From Elgaria multicarinata webbii (taxonomy: Eukaryota; Chordata; Lepidosauria; Squamata; Anguidae), in assembly GCF_023053635.1 (NCBI RefSeq), contig NC_086188.1, positions 446,501 to 510,500 of the forward strand: DNA of 64,000 nucleotides, written 5' to 3'. Positions 30,801 to 42,900 of the stretch are shown one piece after another; the first letter of the stretch is position 1, and each line of letters opens with the position of its first letter. Under the pieces are notes generated by a model. That model made no database searches, was not told the DNA's origin, and saw only the letters and a program-made list of their open reading frames with translations. The translations under genes were made by a program, and so were the position numbers.

Positions 30801-32439
30801 CCGTGTGGGGTTTGGCCACCAGCAGCCAATGGAGAAACGTGAGTGACATGTTGAGTTGGGGCCCCAAGACTGACCGGGCCTGTAGGCCAACGGTTGAATG
30901 GTAGAACCTGAGACTGGGTCCACCGGTGGCTCCGGGCTGTTAACCGTGTCCCCAGAGACTTTAACATGCATTTTATATGCCAGAAAATAACAAACACTAA
31001 CTGAAAAGAATTGGGTTTCTTTAGATCAACAAAAGCAGCCATAGAGAGAAATTGAAATGGTGTTAGAATATGGAGTAAAACGTTTTAGGGTTCAGTTTGG
31101 GACATTATTTGCTTACCTTTTATATGAAAATTTGCAGCTGTTTTTAACCCTTATTACCTGTATTGTGCAACTTGCGGTGTTTAAAACAGCCCTTAAAAGA
31201 AACTCGTGCACCCTCCTCTGAGGGGAAGGAAGCCATGTTCCCTGAACAGGATTACCTGGGAGGGAGGTCAGGAAGCCACTGTTTTAAAAAATACAGCTGT
31301 CTTAATGGCCCTTTCTGTAAGAGTATAGAAGGAAGTCTGTGATAGTGTGCAATCTCGCAGTATACTTGCTTGTCATTAGTCCTAGCCTATTTCTTGATTT
31401 GTACATACTATGGGGAAAAGTGTGAGTGGATATTGCTGTCGTATCTTCATTCATCCATTGTCAGCAGCAGGTGGGCAGGAATGATCAAGTGTGGAGTTAG
31501 TAGCTTTGATTCTGGCAAGAAAGGCTAGCGGTGTGGTAGGTGGGGGCCGTTTGATCATCCCTCGGAGCAGGGCAATACTCTGGCCCATTCATCCTGCCAG
31601 GGTGAGCCAGTTTTAGCCTCAGGAGGAGCTGCTGAATGTGGAGAAACGTCAAGTAAGTCTCCAGCAAAGTCTCGCTTGCTTCTGGCAGGAAGAGGGCTGC
31701 TTCTACTGTGACGAGATGGCAAAAGCTTCCTTTGTGTGTGTGCTCTGTGTAGCTGACGAGAATGTGGTTTTAAAGAGCACTTCAGAGTTAAAAGCTGCTC
31801 ACTTTCCTTGTCGAACTGGCTGTTTTTATACAATGATTTCAGGAGTGCAGTGATTGCTCATTAAAAAAAATATCCAAGATTTTGTACAAATTGCTTGTCA
31901 CTATAACTTCTTATGCGTGCATGAAAAGTGTATTTACCTTGACCGTTTCAACTTCTACATTGTGTGCTGGAATTAAACACTCCGAAGCAGGAGGGGGCCA
32001 TTCTCTGCTTCTCTCCCCCTGGCCAAGACTAGAAAAAGTGACAGAAACTTCTGTGGTGAGTTGCGTGGTGTGCGCGCGCACTGGGCTTCCGTGAAGCCTC
32101 CCTGGGGCACATGCTGCTGCTGCCAGTGGTTGCTTGCCTTGTTTCTTAGGGAATCTGCCTGTGGGGTGGCAGCAGTCCCGAGGGGGCCATATCCCTCACG
32201 GAGGGGACACGGCTTACGTTGGCCATCACAGGTTTATAGAATGAGAGGCAGAAGGAGAGGCACCACCACCTTCAGGGCAAGTGAAATCACTTCCTTCTCC
32301 CAAACTTATCAAGGTAACAGGGCTGTGCTATTTTTAGGTTGTTTTGACTTTGCAGAAGAGACACGAACCTGTACACTTAAATATCAAGGCAAACGGGTCT
32401 TCCAAATGGTTAATGAGAAGAGAAGCTTGGCCTTTGTTT

Positions 32440-33909
32440 TGTGAAACGAGACATGTTTTATTGCTTATCTGCAATAAAACCCCTGAAATCATTTCCCTGC
32501 TATTCAAAATAGAACAAATAGGTTAAGACAGCCTCTTAGTTATTTGCGTGATATCTCCTTGGAGTCTTGCTGGTACCTTGAAGGACAGAAGCACCAGAAA
32601 GAGGGGGAGAAGGCGGTTTCTTTTGTTATTGTAAAACCTCGGCGCCGTTAATTCACTTCCAGGAGGAGAAACCTCGCTCTGGCTGCAACCCTCCGCATTC
32701 TTGCCAGGAAGCAAAGCTCCTCGCTATACAATCAGCCTCCACAAAATGCAACCCTGCATCAGCTGGAGAGCAGCTGTGTTTAGCAAGGCAAACAACTCCT
32801 CTCGGGGATTGACCCTGGGCTGCTCAGTCGGAGGAAGCTGCCTGCATTGCTTCCCCTGTGATGTAGCTTCTAACAGGTGGCACCAAATGCAAACATTATT
32901 AGCTATAAGAAATTGTGATTAGACAATGACAGGCAGTGAACAAAGCAGAACACGGAGCAACGTTTCAGAATCATTTTAATGAGCTAACTTGTCCTCTTAA
33001 ATCATAGGGTTTGGTTCTTAAGCGTCCCCATCCCTATTCCCTTTCCTATAAATTGCTAATATTCCCAAAATTAAACGCACGGTACTATAGCTATTTCAAC
33101 AGTAATCCCGAAATGAGTTGGTTGGCTGTCTTTTGCATTTTACTCCTAAAATGAGATTTGTAGGCTTTTTTAAAACCAGTGTAGTTTTTTTCAGTGTATA
33201 TAAATCCTGTTCCATTTTAATACATATATAAAACTGTCAGTCTAAAAGATCTTTTCCTCTGAGAGTTTTCATCCTAGGAGAGATTTACCCTTTTCCACCT
33301 GCAACACAAACACCTCAAAGCGAACCCAAGCAGCCGACTTTAAAAAACAACTAATTTCACATTTCTTTAAAAAGATCTCTGTAGTACAGTAATAGGTACA
33401 CCACCACTTCCCTCAACCCCCCCCCCCAAAAAAAGATTCCTATTGCTTAGAAATAACTGAAGACGGCAAGGTGAGGTCTACCGCTCAGCCCCCGCCCCGT
33501 CCGCCTCCCCTTGGGCCGCTGCAGCCCATCCGTTCCAGCATTCGAGGTGAGGCAAAGCCTTCCCGGGGCAGGGCAAGAGAACCCTCAAGGCAACGCCAGA
33601 TCCAAGGCAACCTGGGATTTATCCAGTCAGTGTCCGTTTAAAACACAGACATTGTTTAAGAGGAATGTCTATATACTTTGGGGGGCTTCCTGAGCGCCCC
33701 CCCCTCCCTCGGAGAGGCAAACGCTGCCTTACAGCGTCTTCGCCCTCCACCAGAAATCTTCGTTGTACCATAACGGCAGAAAAACAACTGGCGTAGGCCT
33801 GAATCCCTCCGGGTGGCAGGAGCTGTACAGGGAGGTCGGGCACGGATCCCACGGCGCCTGCTGCTGCTGCTCCTCTCCCGGTGGTGCGGAGTCAGCCGCT
33901 GCCCGCAGC
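32440..33909 (-). other. HIP1R: Probable HIP1R 3' UTR
   Basis: It runs from the HIP1R stop codon to the - strand AATAAA at 32457-32462, about 1.45 kb, close to the 3' UTR length I recall for human HIP1R. Variant ATTAAA signals lie near 33219 and 32969. The distal part is AT-rich, contrasting with the GC-rich gene body. Confidence 0.55.
32456..32479. terminator. Inverted-repeat bidirectional poly(A) signal
   Basis: TTTTATTGC (32456-32464), a 6-bp spacer, then GCAATAAAA (32471-32479) form a perfect 9-bp inverted repeat. AATAAA is therefore present on the + strand (32473-32478) and on the - strand (32457-32462). Each is the first canonical signal I can find downstream of the stop codon of its gene, VPS37B and HIP1R respectively. 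Use is inferred, not shown. No strong GT-rich downstream element is evident. Confidence 0.55.
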
Positions 33910-33957
33910 TCAGAAGTTGACAACCTGGGCCTGGTAAAGGCCGTCCTCCTGCGCTGC
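33910..33957 (-). CDS. HIP1R: HIP1R exon 32 (last coding)
   Basis: Acceptor TTGGCACAG; encodes AAQEDGLYQAQVVNF and the TGA stop (33910-33912). Human ends KKDGIYPAQLVNY, so the C-terminal motif is kept with conservative changes. Confidence 0.9.
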   Translation of the reverse strand, partial: AAQEDGLYQAQVVNF

Positions 33958-36900
33958 CTGTGCCAACGTGGGGGTGAACAGGGCGTCATTACTGTGGCTC
34001 TTGCCCACCTACATGCATCACAATTTAAGCCTCCGGTTTCGTTTAACTGCAGCTTATTGGAAACAAACCCAACTTCACTTTAACCACCATTTGTCGGTCC
34101 GGACGGCACAACAGGCTGCAATTCAGCAAAACTGGAAACAAGACTTTCTGACTCCTTATTTCCCGGGGGGGGGGGGGGAGCAGGCCAGACCCAAGGTTAA
34201 GTCACATCGCACTAAGCCAGGCATTTCCCCAATATGGGGCCCTCCAGATGTTCTGGACTACAACCCTCATTATCCTTGACTAATGGTCATGATGGGAAGT
34301 GTAGTTCAAAACACCTGGCGGCCACTGCGTTGGGGAATTCCTGGAATTCACTACTCTGCGTCTCTTCTGAGGAGGGTTCTGCTAAGGACCTGCGTTGAGT
34401 GTGACATCTGAACCGAGCCCCAGCCTCCGGATAGGGGAGACACAGACGCACCACTGCCTGCCAGTTACGGCTTCGCCCTTTCTCCCATTCCATGTCAAAG
34501 CTAGGGAGGGGCTGCCATCGCCACATATTGGGGCAGAGAATTCTATGCCCTAAATCTCTACCATCCTCCTCACCTGCCTGGAGCGCCCTTTGCCCAAGCT
34601 GCCTTAGCCTTTCCTTGTGGGGGGATGCTCCTAGCCCCCTCCCCCCCCCAAAGTAGCTACTGCAATACTTCCAGCACCTTTTCCAGCTCTAAAACTCTCC
34701 CTCTAAAGGGAAGCCGCCTGCCCACTCCCACCTGGCTGCCGTTCTTCATTTGGCAAACGGGCAGAAAGAGCCTTGATTTGTCTCCCCGTGAATTCGCACG
34801 CCAGCCTCTCCCGGCACTGAGCAATGCAGACGGACGCCCTGCTGGCTGCAAGTGGCTCCCAGGCCTGACTGCTGTGAATGGGGCCCCTTCGTTTCCCCAT
34901 CTGGAGGACCCCCGTGCACCCACCTCCTGCTCCAGCCTGGGTGGGTGGGCTGGCTTCTGAGCCACCGGCGGCTTCTTCGCGAGGCCCGGTGGCTTCCGCG
35001 TGACGCCAGGCTTCCCCCCGTCGGGGTTCTCGTCATAGACGCCAGCCAAGCCGTAGTGCTGCCTCCTCAGCTCTCCGAGACGGAGCCGCTCGTTCTCCAG
35101 CGTCTTCTCCAACTCCAGCACCTTCACCTGCAAGGACCCGTTGCGCCTGCTGAGCCGCGAGGAGTCGGCCCTTCCCCACGCTGAGCCACAGGGGCCCCTC
35201 CTGCCTCGAACCCCCACCCCACCTTCCCGGTGAAGCCGCTGGCAAGATCCATCCCTGGTCCCCAGATCCTTTCCCCAAAAGCTGGCCCACCTGGGCTGCA
35301 GCATAAGTCCTCGCCAGGCACACGGGCACCTGAGTGCCATCCGTCACGTGCGGAGACCCCTGTGCGGCGGACGGCCACGCATGCTGAAGTCCAGGTGGGC
35401 TATGGGCCACAGGCTGCGCGTCATTGTGGGCTGGTGGGAGCCAGGAGTGGCAGAAGCTTCCCCCCCCCCCCAGGGCCTGGCCATGAAAAAGCATTTTAAC
35501 AGGCGCTTCAGTGAACAAGGCTTCTAGAGGGACTTGTACACGGTCAATAAAAACAAGAAGACATTAAAAATGTGTCCCGTCTTCAAAACAGCGATTTAAA
35601 AAGTGGTCCACAGGGCAGTTGGTTCTAATGGCTCCGGTGAGGTCACTCGCACCGTAAGAGCCCTGTGGCATTACTCCGCACGGACTTCTACATCTCCACC
35701 GTCGTCCCATTTCAAAGATCCACAAGTACCTGTGACTCCATTTCTTCCTTCTTGAGCTTGATCAGTGACATCCCAGAAAAGTCCATGGTATCTACAGGGA
35801 AACGTAAAACAAATGTGCTAACAGAAGCTTTCGGAGGTGAATCGAATCTAGTAACTGAGCATGGAGGCAGCGCATAGTGCTTAGAGCATCAGGCGTATAC
35901 CAGGGAGTCCTGGGTTCAAATCCCCACAAAGCAGACTGAACACCTCAGACACCACTTCTCAGCCTAAACTACCTCACAGGGGTGTTGTGAAGATAAATGG
36001 CAGGGGGAGGGGGAGTGTGCAATGCTCCTGAGCTCCATGGAGGAGCTTGGGATACATGAAAAGCATAGCAGCTATACTATTATGGCTGCGTTTTATATTA
36101 AATCCGTTCTCACAACACCCTCCTTCCAAAAATAATTTTGCAAGCCAGCCCAGAGAACTGAAGAGGCACCAGAAGGACTTTAATAAGGTACATGTAAGAA
36201 TACAAAAATGCTCCCTGCTGCTCCACCCACTTCCGTGCCCAGGGACCCGTGCACCACACACACCTTTCTCTTCAACTTGCTCTTGGCCGGACTTTGTGGA
36301 AGCCACGACGTTGGCGGCCTTCTCGTTGACGGTGCGGGAGCATTCTTGGAGCCTGCTCAGGTTCCTGCTGCTCTTCTCCGCTTTCACCTGGCACCAACAA
36401 GGGAACTCTTACCGTCTCTCAGCACGCAGGGAAAGTTCGCAAGCAAAGGATCGGCCCTCTCTTGCGCGGAGCGACGTTCAAACGTAAAGCGTTCCTTGAG
36501 CCGGCCCTTTCTTAGAACCAAGATCAGGGTGGGTCTAGATTGCCAGTCGGTCAGTTGAAACGCAGAGGAGCGGAGGCAGGACGTGGCGTCCCCAGATGCT
36601 CCCGCTTCCTTGGGGAGCGCCTTCAGAAGTCTGACCAAAACCGGAGCAGAGCCACCAGCCCTCTCCATCCCGCCCCCCACGGAGGGCTGCTCTGCTTTCC
36701 GCGCCAATTTACCTTGGAGGCAGCTACCAGCTGAGCTGTGCTGGCTGCGATCTCGTGCGAACACACAATCAGCTCCTCGTATTTGCCTGTATGTAGGACC
36801 ACTTTGTCTGCCGACTCCCTGAAGCGGGGAGCAAAGGGACAGATCAGAGAGGCGGAAGGGGCGCGCCTGTTCCCAGCCAATGGATCCAGAGCTGTGCCCC

Positions 36901-39900
36901 TTCGTGGCAGTGTGGAACAGGCAGCCGCCGCTGCCCCCACCCAGGTACCTACACGAGCTGGGTGGCTCCCCACCCCACCGCCTTGGAAGCCGAGATGAGC
37001 CCTTCCGTCCAGCGCGAGTTCTTGGCGTAGAATTCCTGCGGAGTTGCTGCCCCCTGGTGTTGCAGGAGAGAAAGGACATGCAACGTTTCACGCCCGGATC
37101 GTTCCCAGAGGGACGGCTGTGTTAGGCTCTGTTACCTATGGCCACCCCCCATCAGCCCCCATCCCCACCCAGTAAACCAGTATGTCCCCAAACACGCAGC
37201 TGCATGCAGCCAAAACAGGGAAGAGCCTGGTGGCAGCTTAAAAGCATGAAGGCGCCACCCGACACGTGATCAAAGTCCTACAACTCCCAGCGTGCCCCGG
37301 CCAGCCAGACTCTTTGCTGTCGGAACATGCCCGGGGCGGCGCCCTCCCACATTTATTCCGGCATAAGCATCTGATGACATGGGCTGGAGTCCGTGAAAGC
37401 TTCTGCTAAAATAAATGTGTTTGCCTTTCTGGTGCCGCTCACAGGGAGACGGGTTTGGCTCCACCGCCAAGGCCCCGGGCAGGGGTTTTCTGAGCTACGT
37501 CCTGAGTTCCTTTCCCTGGGGCTGCTGCTGGGCGTGGCCCCGTGGGGCCTTCTCCAGGCAAATGGCTTCTCTGACACCACGCTCCGGGGCTGGGGAGGCA
37601 CAGCCTGCAGCACCACCTGACCGGAGCTGCCCTCGCCATACCTGTGGGTGCTTCACGGAACGCAAGACTCTTGCCGGAAGGCTCAGAGTCCAAATACAGA
37701 TGTGGCCAAGGAGAACGGGAGGCCGGTTCTGGTCCCAGCAGCTGGTAGAGCCAGGAGTTCTGGGATCCCTCCCCAGATGTTCCACGCCCCCACTTTTTTT
37801 TGATAAAAGAAAAACACGTGGCCCCAAACATTCAGCCTCACCCTTCCACTTTCTACAATCTCCTTCTGCAAATTTGTAGACGTCATCACCAGCAGCCTGA
37901 TTGCCTGCAGCGGACAAAGACGACAAGCGATTCCATTCAATAGGAAGAACGTGGTTCTACAAATGTTAGACTTCCGGAGCAATGACAGCCCCTCCCTTGG
38001 GAAGCCCCTGGGCGGCGGTTCCCGCAGGGCAGAGCCTTCGCCTCCAAGGAAAGGCCGCCCCAGTTGTCAGGGATCTGATGCTCCTGGCCGGGCTGAATGG
38101 CCTCCTGCCGCCTGGCAGCGGATGGGCTGTGCGGGGACCGGGCCGGGGCTTTGCGTCCATTCAACAGGCCCTGCTCACCTTCATCAAGTCTGTGCAGGAG
38201 TTCAAGATCCTGTGGGAAACAAGCAAGAAGGTGCTTCGCCCTCCGGTTCGATTCAGCCCTCCGCTCTGGAACCAACCTTTCCCTCTCGCTTTTAAATCCG
38301 TGTCTACAGAAATGCAATCTCCCCACCACCACCACCACCACCACCCATACACCTGCGGAGAGTGCGTTGCCCTTGCTGGCCTCAGAGGTGCATTCAGGGG
38401 TCATCTCAGCTGCCAGCGTGGGCCACTGGGCTCTGCCAGGGCAGGTGGGGCAGGGAGGGCCAGTAAGACACAGCGACAGGCTCAGGGCAGCTTCTGTCTT
38501 CGCAGGCAGGCAGGCGGGAGAGTGAACTACTTGCCCAAAGACCCCGCCAGGGTCCTGGCTTCCTGGCTGAGCAGTGATCTGAAAGCCCACTGCCCTGGCC
38601 GACGTGTCTTAGGGCGGAGCCTGAGGCACGTTTAGGCAGAAAACAGTCCTGCGATGGTGCCCAGTGGCAGGACTCCTGCCTGCCTGAACGTGCATCGGAT
38701 GGCGCCCGGAGAGACACGCGGACGACAGCCAGAGGATTCTTTTCAACCCCGGAGTTGTGCCGCCTCTGAGCCCAAAGCAGGGCCCTCTCCCACAACCCTG
38801 TGGGAAATGCAGGTCAGGTCTACACTGCCCAGCCCAGCCCAGCCCAGTCCAGTCCAGCCCAGCCCCGGCTTACCTTTCGTTGACTTCTAGTTTAACGCCA
38901 GAGGTCTCCATTCTGGCCTGATTCATCATTTCCTGCAGGGAGAAAAAATGGAAGCCGGCAACAGTCAGACGTCCCCAACCGGCCCCACAGTCCACCAGGC
39001 CCCTCCTGGGTCAGATGGGGTCTCCGCCCAGTCTCTCTGCAGCCCACCAGGAAGCCCAGAGGCGGCACGGCGGGGGGAGGCCAGGGCTGCCCTGGCACAA
39101 GGAGGCTCGCTCTCAGGACGGACCGCCTCAGAGCTGCCAACCCCCTCCCCCTCGAGGAACAGAGAACCCAAGCGCTGGAGGGGCCCGGGGCCCTCCTCTG
39201 GCCCAAGGCTCTTCGCGGCAGGAGCCGAGGGGCCCCGGCGGACGCCAGCCCCCCCGCGGTGTGGTGCAGGCCGTCCTTCCGCTCTTTCCACCCGAGTGCT
39301 TTTTGTGGGGGAGGAGAAGAAGGCGGGGAATCCACCAGCCCCCACCCACCCACCCCTCACCTCTATCCTCCTGACAGCGTCTTCGATCGCTGCTGAGGTG
39401 GAGGCCATCTCCTTGTCCACCATGTCGCCCAGCTCCTCTTGCCGGATGTCTAAACTTTGGGGCCTCAATTCCTGGCCAGAAAGAAAGGGAGAAGGGGAAG
39501 ATTCAGGCCAGCTGGGGATGATGAGAGTTGCTCTACAACACGCCTGGAGGGCACCAAGTGAAGGACAGCTGGATTGTGCAGGGAGCGGCGCCGTTCGTGG
39601 ACGGTCAGCGCTACACGGCCGGGGCCACCAAGGATTGGGGGTGGGGATGGGGGTGAAGGACACTCTAGCAACCCCCCCCCGCCCTGCTCCCCATCTCCCC
39701 CACCTGTCCCAGCTGAAGAAGGCCCTGCAGCATCTTCCGCACGTCTGCCGGATCCGCCTGCCGGAGGGTCTGTTTGTCTTTCAGCTTGTTCAGGTACTCC
39801 AGGCTCCGCTGCCCACAGGCCCGACAAGTTTCGGTCAATTCTGGCCAGAAGGGAAAGAGACGGGATGTGCAATGCAGGCGAGGGGCAGAGAGAAGGCCGG

Positions 39901-42900
39901 CCGGCCAGCTGGCCGGCCTGCAAGTGGCCCAAGATCAGGCCCACCGTGAGCTCACACCTAGGCGGCGTGGGGCCAGGGCACCCCGAAGGCCGCATCTTCC
40001 CACAGGAGCCAGACACACGCCCCCGCCCCCCTGAAGTCTAAGGTCTGCTTTGGGCGCCCTTCTGCGGGTCCCAGGACGGGGCCTCCTCGGTGGCAGCATC
40101 CCAGCTGTAGAGCTTCTCCCTCCCGGGCTCGACGTGGACCAGGTTTAGGAAGGCGGGATGTTAAAAAAGTGTTTGCTCCAGGTGGCTGTTCAGCATTTTA
40201 AATCATTCTGTTTTTAAGATTCCTCCTCTCAATTTCTGCTTTTAAAGTTTCCAAAGTGTTTTTGAAATTTCCAAATGGTTTTACAGTTCATTAAAAAAAA
40301 AACACGTTTTTTTAATTGATGCCTGTTTTCACCGTAAGTCACCTTGGGCCAAAAGATTGCTCAAAAAGGTAGCGAGTGCGAGAAAGACCAACGGCAGGCC
40401 TGGGGGGGGGGGCGGGGGGGAGGAGAGCCCCGGCCTGCGGCAGCAAAGGAGATGTCGTACGCGGACGAGGGGCCGCGGCAAACCCCACGTTGCGCACGGA
40501 ACCTCTGTGGCGCACAGGTGCAAAAGAAACAAACGCAGGAAACGAGCCCAGGACACGCTGCTCCCCCCTGCTGCCCCCCCAAAATGACTCACTGTCGGCG
40601 TGGTCCGTGGGGGCGAGGTGGGACGTGGCGCCGCCGTTCACGATGGCGTCTGCAGTCAAATGAGCAAACGGGGCCAAAGCACTGACCAAGCCGGAGGCGT
40701 CTGAGGGAAAGAGAAGGAGATGGGGGAAGCCCAGGGGCACGGGGGTGGGCGGGGGGTGGGCGGGAGGGAGGGAGGGTCTCTCGAGAGCAAAGGGGGGGGT
40801 CTTACGGTCCGGCCCTCCCACATCCCACCCACCCACCCACCAGCACTCCTCTTACTTCTTTAAACGCAGAACCTGAATTCAAACATAACAGAACTAAATA
40901 GCAGCGACCACTTAAAGAGCCCTGAAGCAACAGACCGGCTTCTATGCCAAAGGGCCCATAAACTCTGGGCGGGGGGGGGGGGGGGCACAAGAGAAGCCTT
41001 TGAAGAAGAAACCTCTCCCCCCTTCACGCTCTGCTCGCAAGCCCCAGCGCCGCGGCCACGAGGGGCCCCTCACCTGCCAGGTTGGCCAGGTAGCCGCCGT
41101 GCCCGCTCTCCAGGGCGCTGAGGGACTCCAGGGCGGCCTGGGCCCGGTTGATGAGGTAATCTGCAGGGCGGGGAGCGGGAACAGAGGCCGGGGTGAGAGG
41201 GGGGGCGGGCCTCCCCCACGAAGGATGGCGGCAGCTGGGCCGGGGGGGGTGCCCCACTGAGAAGCCCCCGCCGTGCCCCCAATGGCGGGGGAGCGAGAGC
41301 TTCTGTGCAACAGAATCTGGCCCTCGACGCCCCCCTCGCGCTGCAGGACGGGGGGAGCCCCCTGCCCAGCCCCGCCCGGGCCCACCTGGCGAGCTGGTGC
41401 AGCGCAGGTGCACGGGGTCGTCCAGCTTGGCCACGGCGTCCCGGATGATGCGCTCGGCCTCCTGCACCGTCCCTTGCAGCACCCGGAAGGGCTCCTCCCC
41501 CAGCTTCTGCTGCAGGCTCTGCTCCCGCAGGCTCTGCGGGCCAAAGGCGTCCCTGGGTGGGTGGGGGGGCGGGGGGGGGCCGCCCCTCCCTCCCTCCCTG
41601 GCCGCCTCCCCGTTTCCCCACCCCCACCCCCCACCATGGCTCAAGCCCTCCCCCTCGCCCACGGTACCTTTTCGGAGAGTTTCCCCTGCAGCGCCTGGAC
41701 CTCCTTGGCCCTCTTCTCCGCCTCCTGGCTCAGCAGCAGCTCCTTCTCCTGGATCAGGCCCTGGGCGGAGACCAGCTCACACTCCTTCTCGCCCACCGCC
41801 TTCCGCAGCGTCTCCTTCTCGGCCTGGAGGGCTTCCAGCTGGCCGCTGAGCTCGGAGCCAGCCTGGGGGGCGGGCAAAGGGGCTGTGGGTCAGCGCGAGA
41901 GCCCGCCGGGGCAGGCAGGCAGGCGTCACGGGGATCTCCGGGGGGAGGGGGGCGAGGCAAGCATCCGGCCCAAACCCCGGGGAGGCCCGGCTGGGCCAGG
42001 TGGGCCGAGGGTCCGGCCCAGGAGCTCTGGCTGCCCGAGGCCGAGGGTCCTCACGCCCTGAGGCAGAGCAGCTCAGGTGGCGGGGAGGGAGGGTTCAGCA
42101 GAGCACGTGCAGAGAGCTCCCCGGGTGTCTATTCGCCTTGCTCATTAGCGGGAGGGGGAGGCGCTCAAGGCCTCGTCTCGCAGGTCCCCCCCAACCCCCC
42201 GTCCTTGCCGTGGCGGTGGCGCACCTGCTTGGACCGGCTGAGTGACTGCTGGAGCTGGGCCAGCTCCTCCTTCGTGGACTGCAGCTCTCCCCTCACCTGC
42301 TCCACCTGCAAGGCCTGGTCTTCCAACTGCAGGGAGAGACCCCCAAGAGCGCGCACAGAGTTCAACCGCCCCGGCCCACCGCTCCCCCATCTGGCCCAGG
42401 CTGCTGCCCCCTTTCCCAAGGCGGGGTGGGTCTGCGGCCAGTTCGAGGCCCCTCACCAGCCGACACCACGGCCAAGCTGGGCGTCTCAAGCACAGGAGGA
42501 AGCCCGCCTGCACCGGTTGCTGGGGAACATGGGCGGGAGAGCACTGCCCCCCCCCCCCCCCCCGTGGCCGGCTTTGTGCCTCCCTTTCCGACAGCCGCTT
42601 GGCCAGTGGGTGGGAACGGAGCAGCACGGGACCGGAGGGGCCCTGGGCCTGCCCAGCCCGGGGCCCTCCGGAGGTTCTGACGAGCCGCCCAGGCCCACCT
42701 TCATCTCCGCCTGGCGCTTTGCCTGCTCCATCTGGAAGGCCAGCTGCTCCTTGACCCGGGCCACCTCCTCCTGGCTCTGCTGGGTGACCGTCAGCTGCTT
42801 GGCTGTGTCGGCGTTCTGGGGAGGGGAGGGGAGGGGAGGGGAGGGGAGGGGGCCACTTTCAGCTTGTTCCTGCGCCAGCAAGCCGGCCGGGTTTGCGCAA

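Larger units (their letters stand above)
26910..32495 (+). other. Probable VPS37B 3' UTR and convergent spacer
   Basis: Reading by eye, the first canonical AATAAA on the + strand after the stop codon is at 32473-32478. A weaker ATTAAA occurs near 30064, with others near 31858 and 31972. The 3' UTR therefore ends either near 30.1 kb through a variant signal or near 32.5 kb. No other gene is apparent. A (TG)n tract and a (CTC)n tract lie inside. Confidence 0.5.

Noticed and set aside
38948-39949. 333-codon open frame on the + strand
   Set aside because: Antisense across HIP1R exons 22-23 and surrounding introns; low complexity, no family resemblance.
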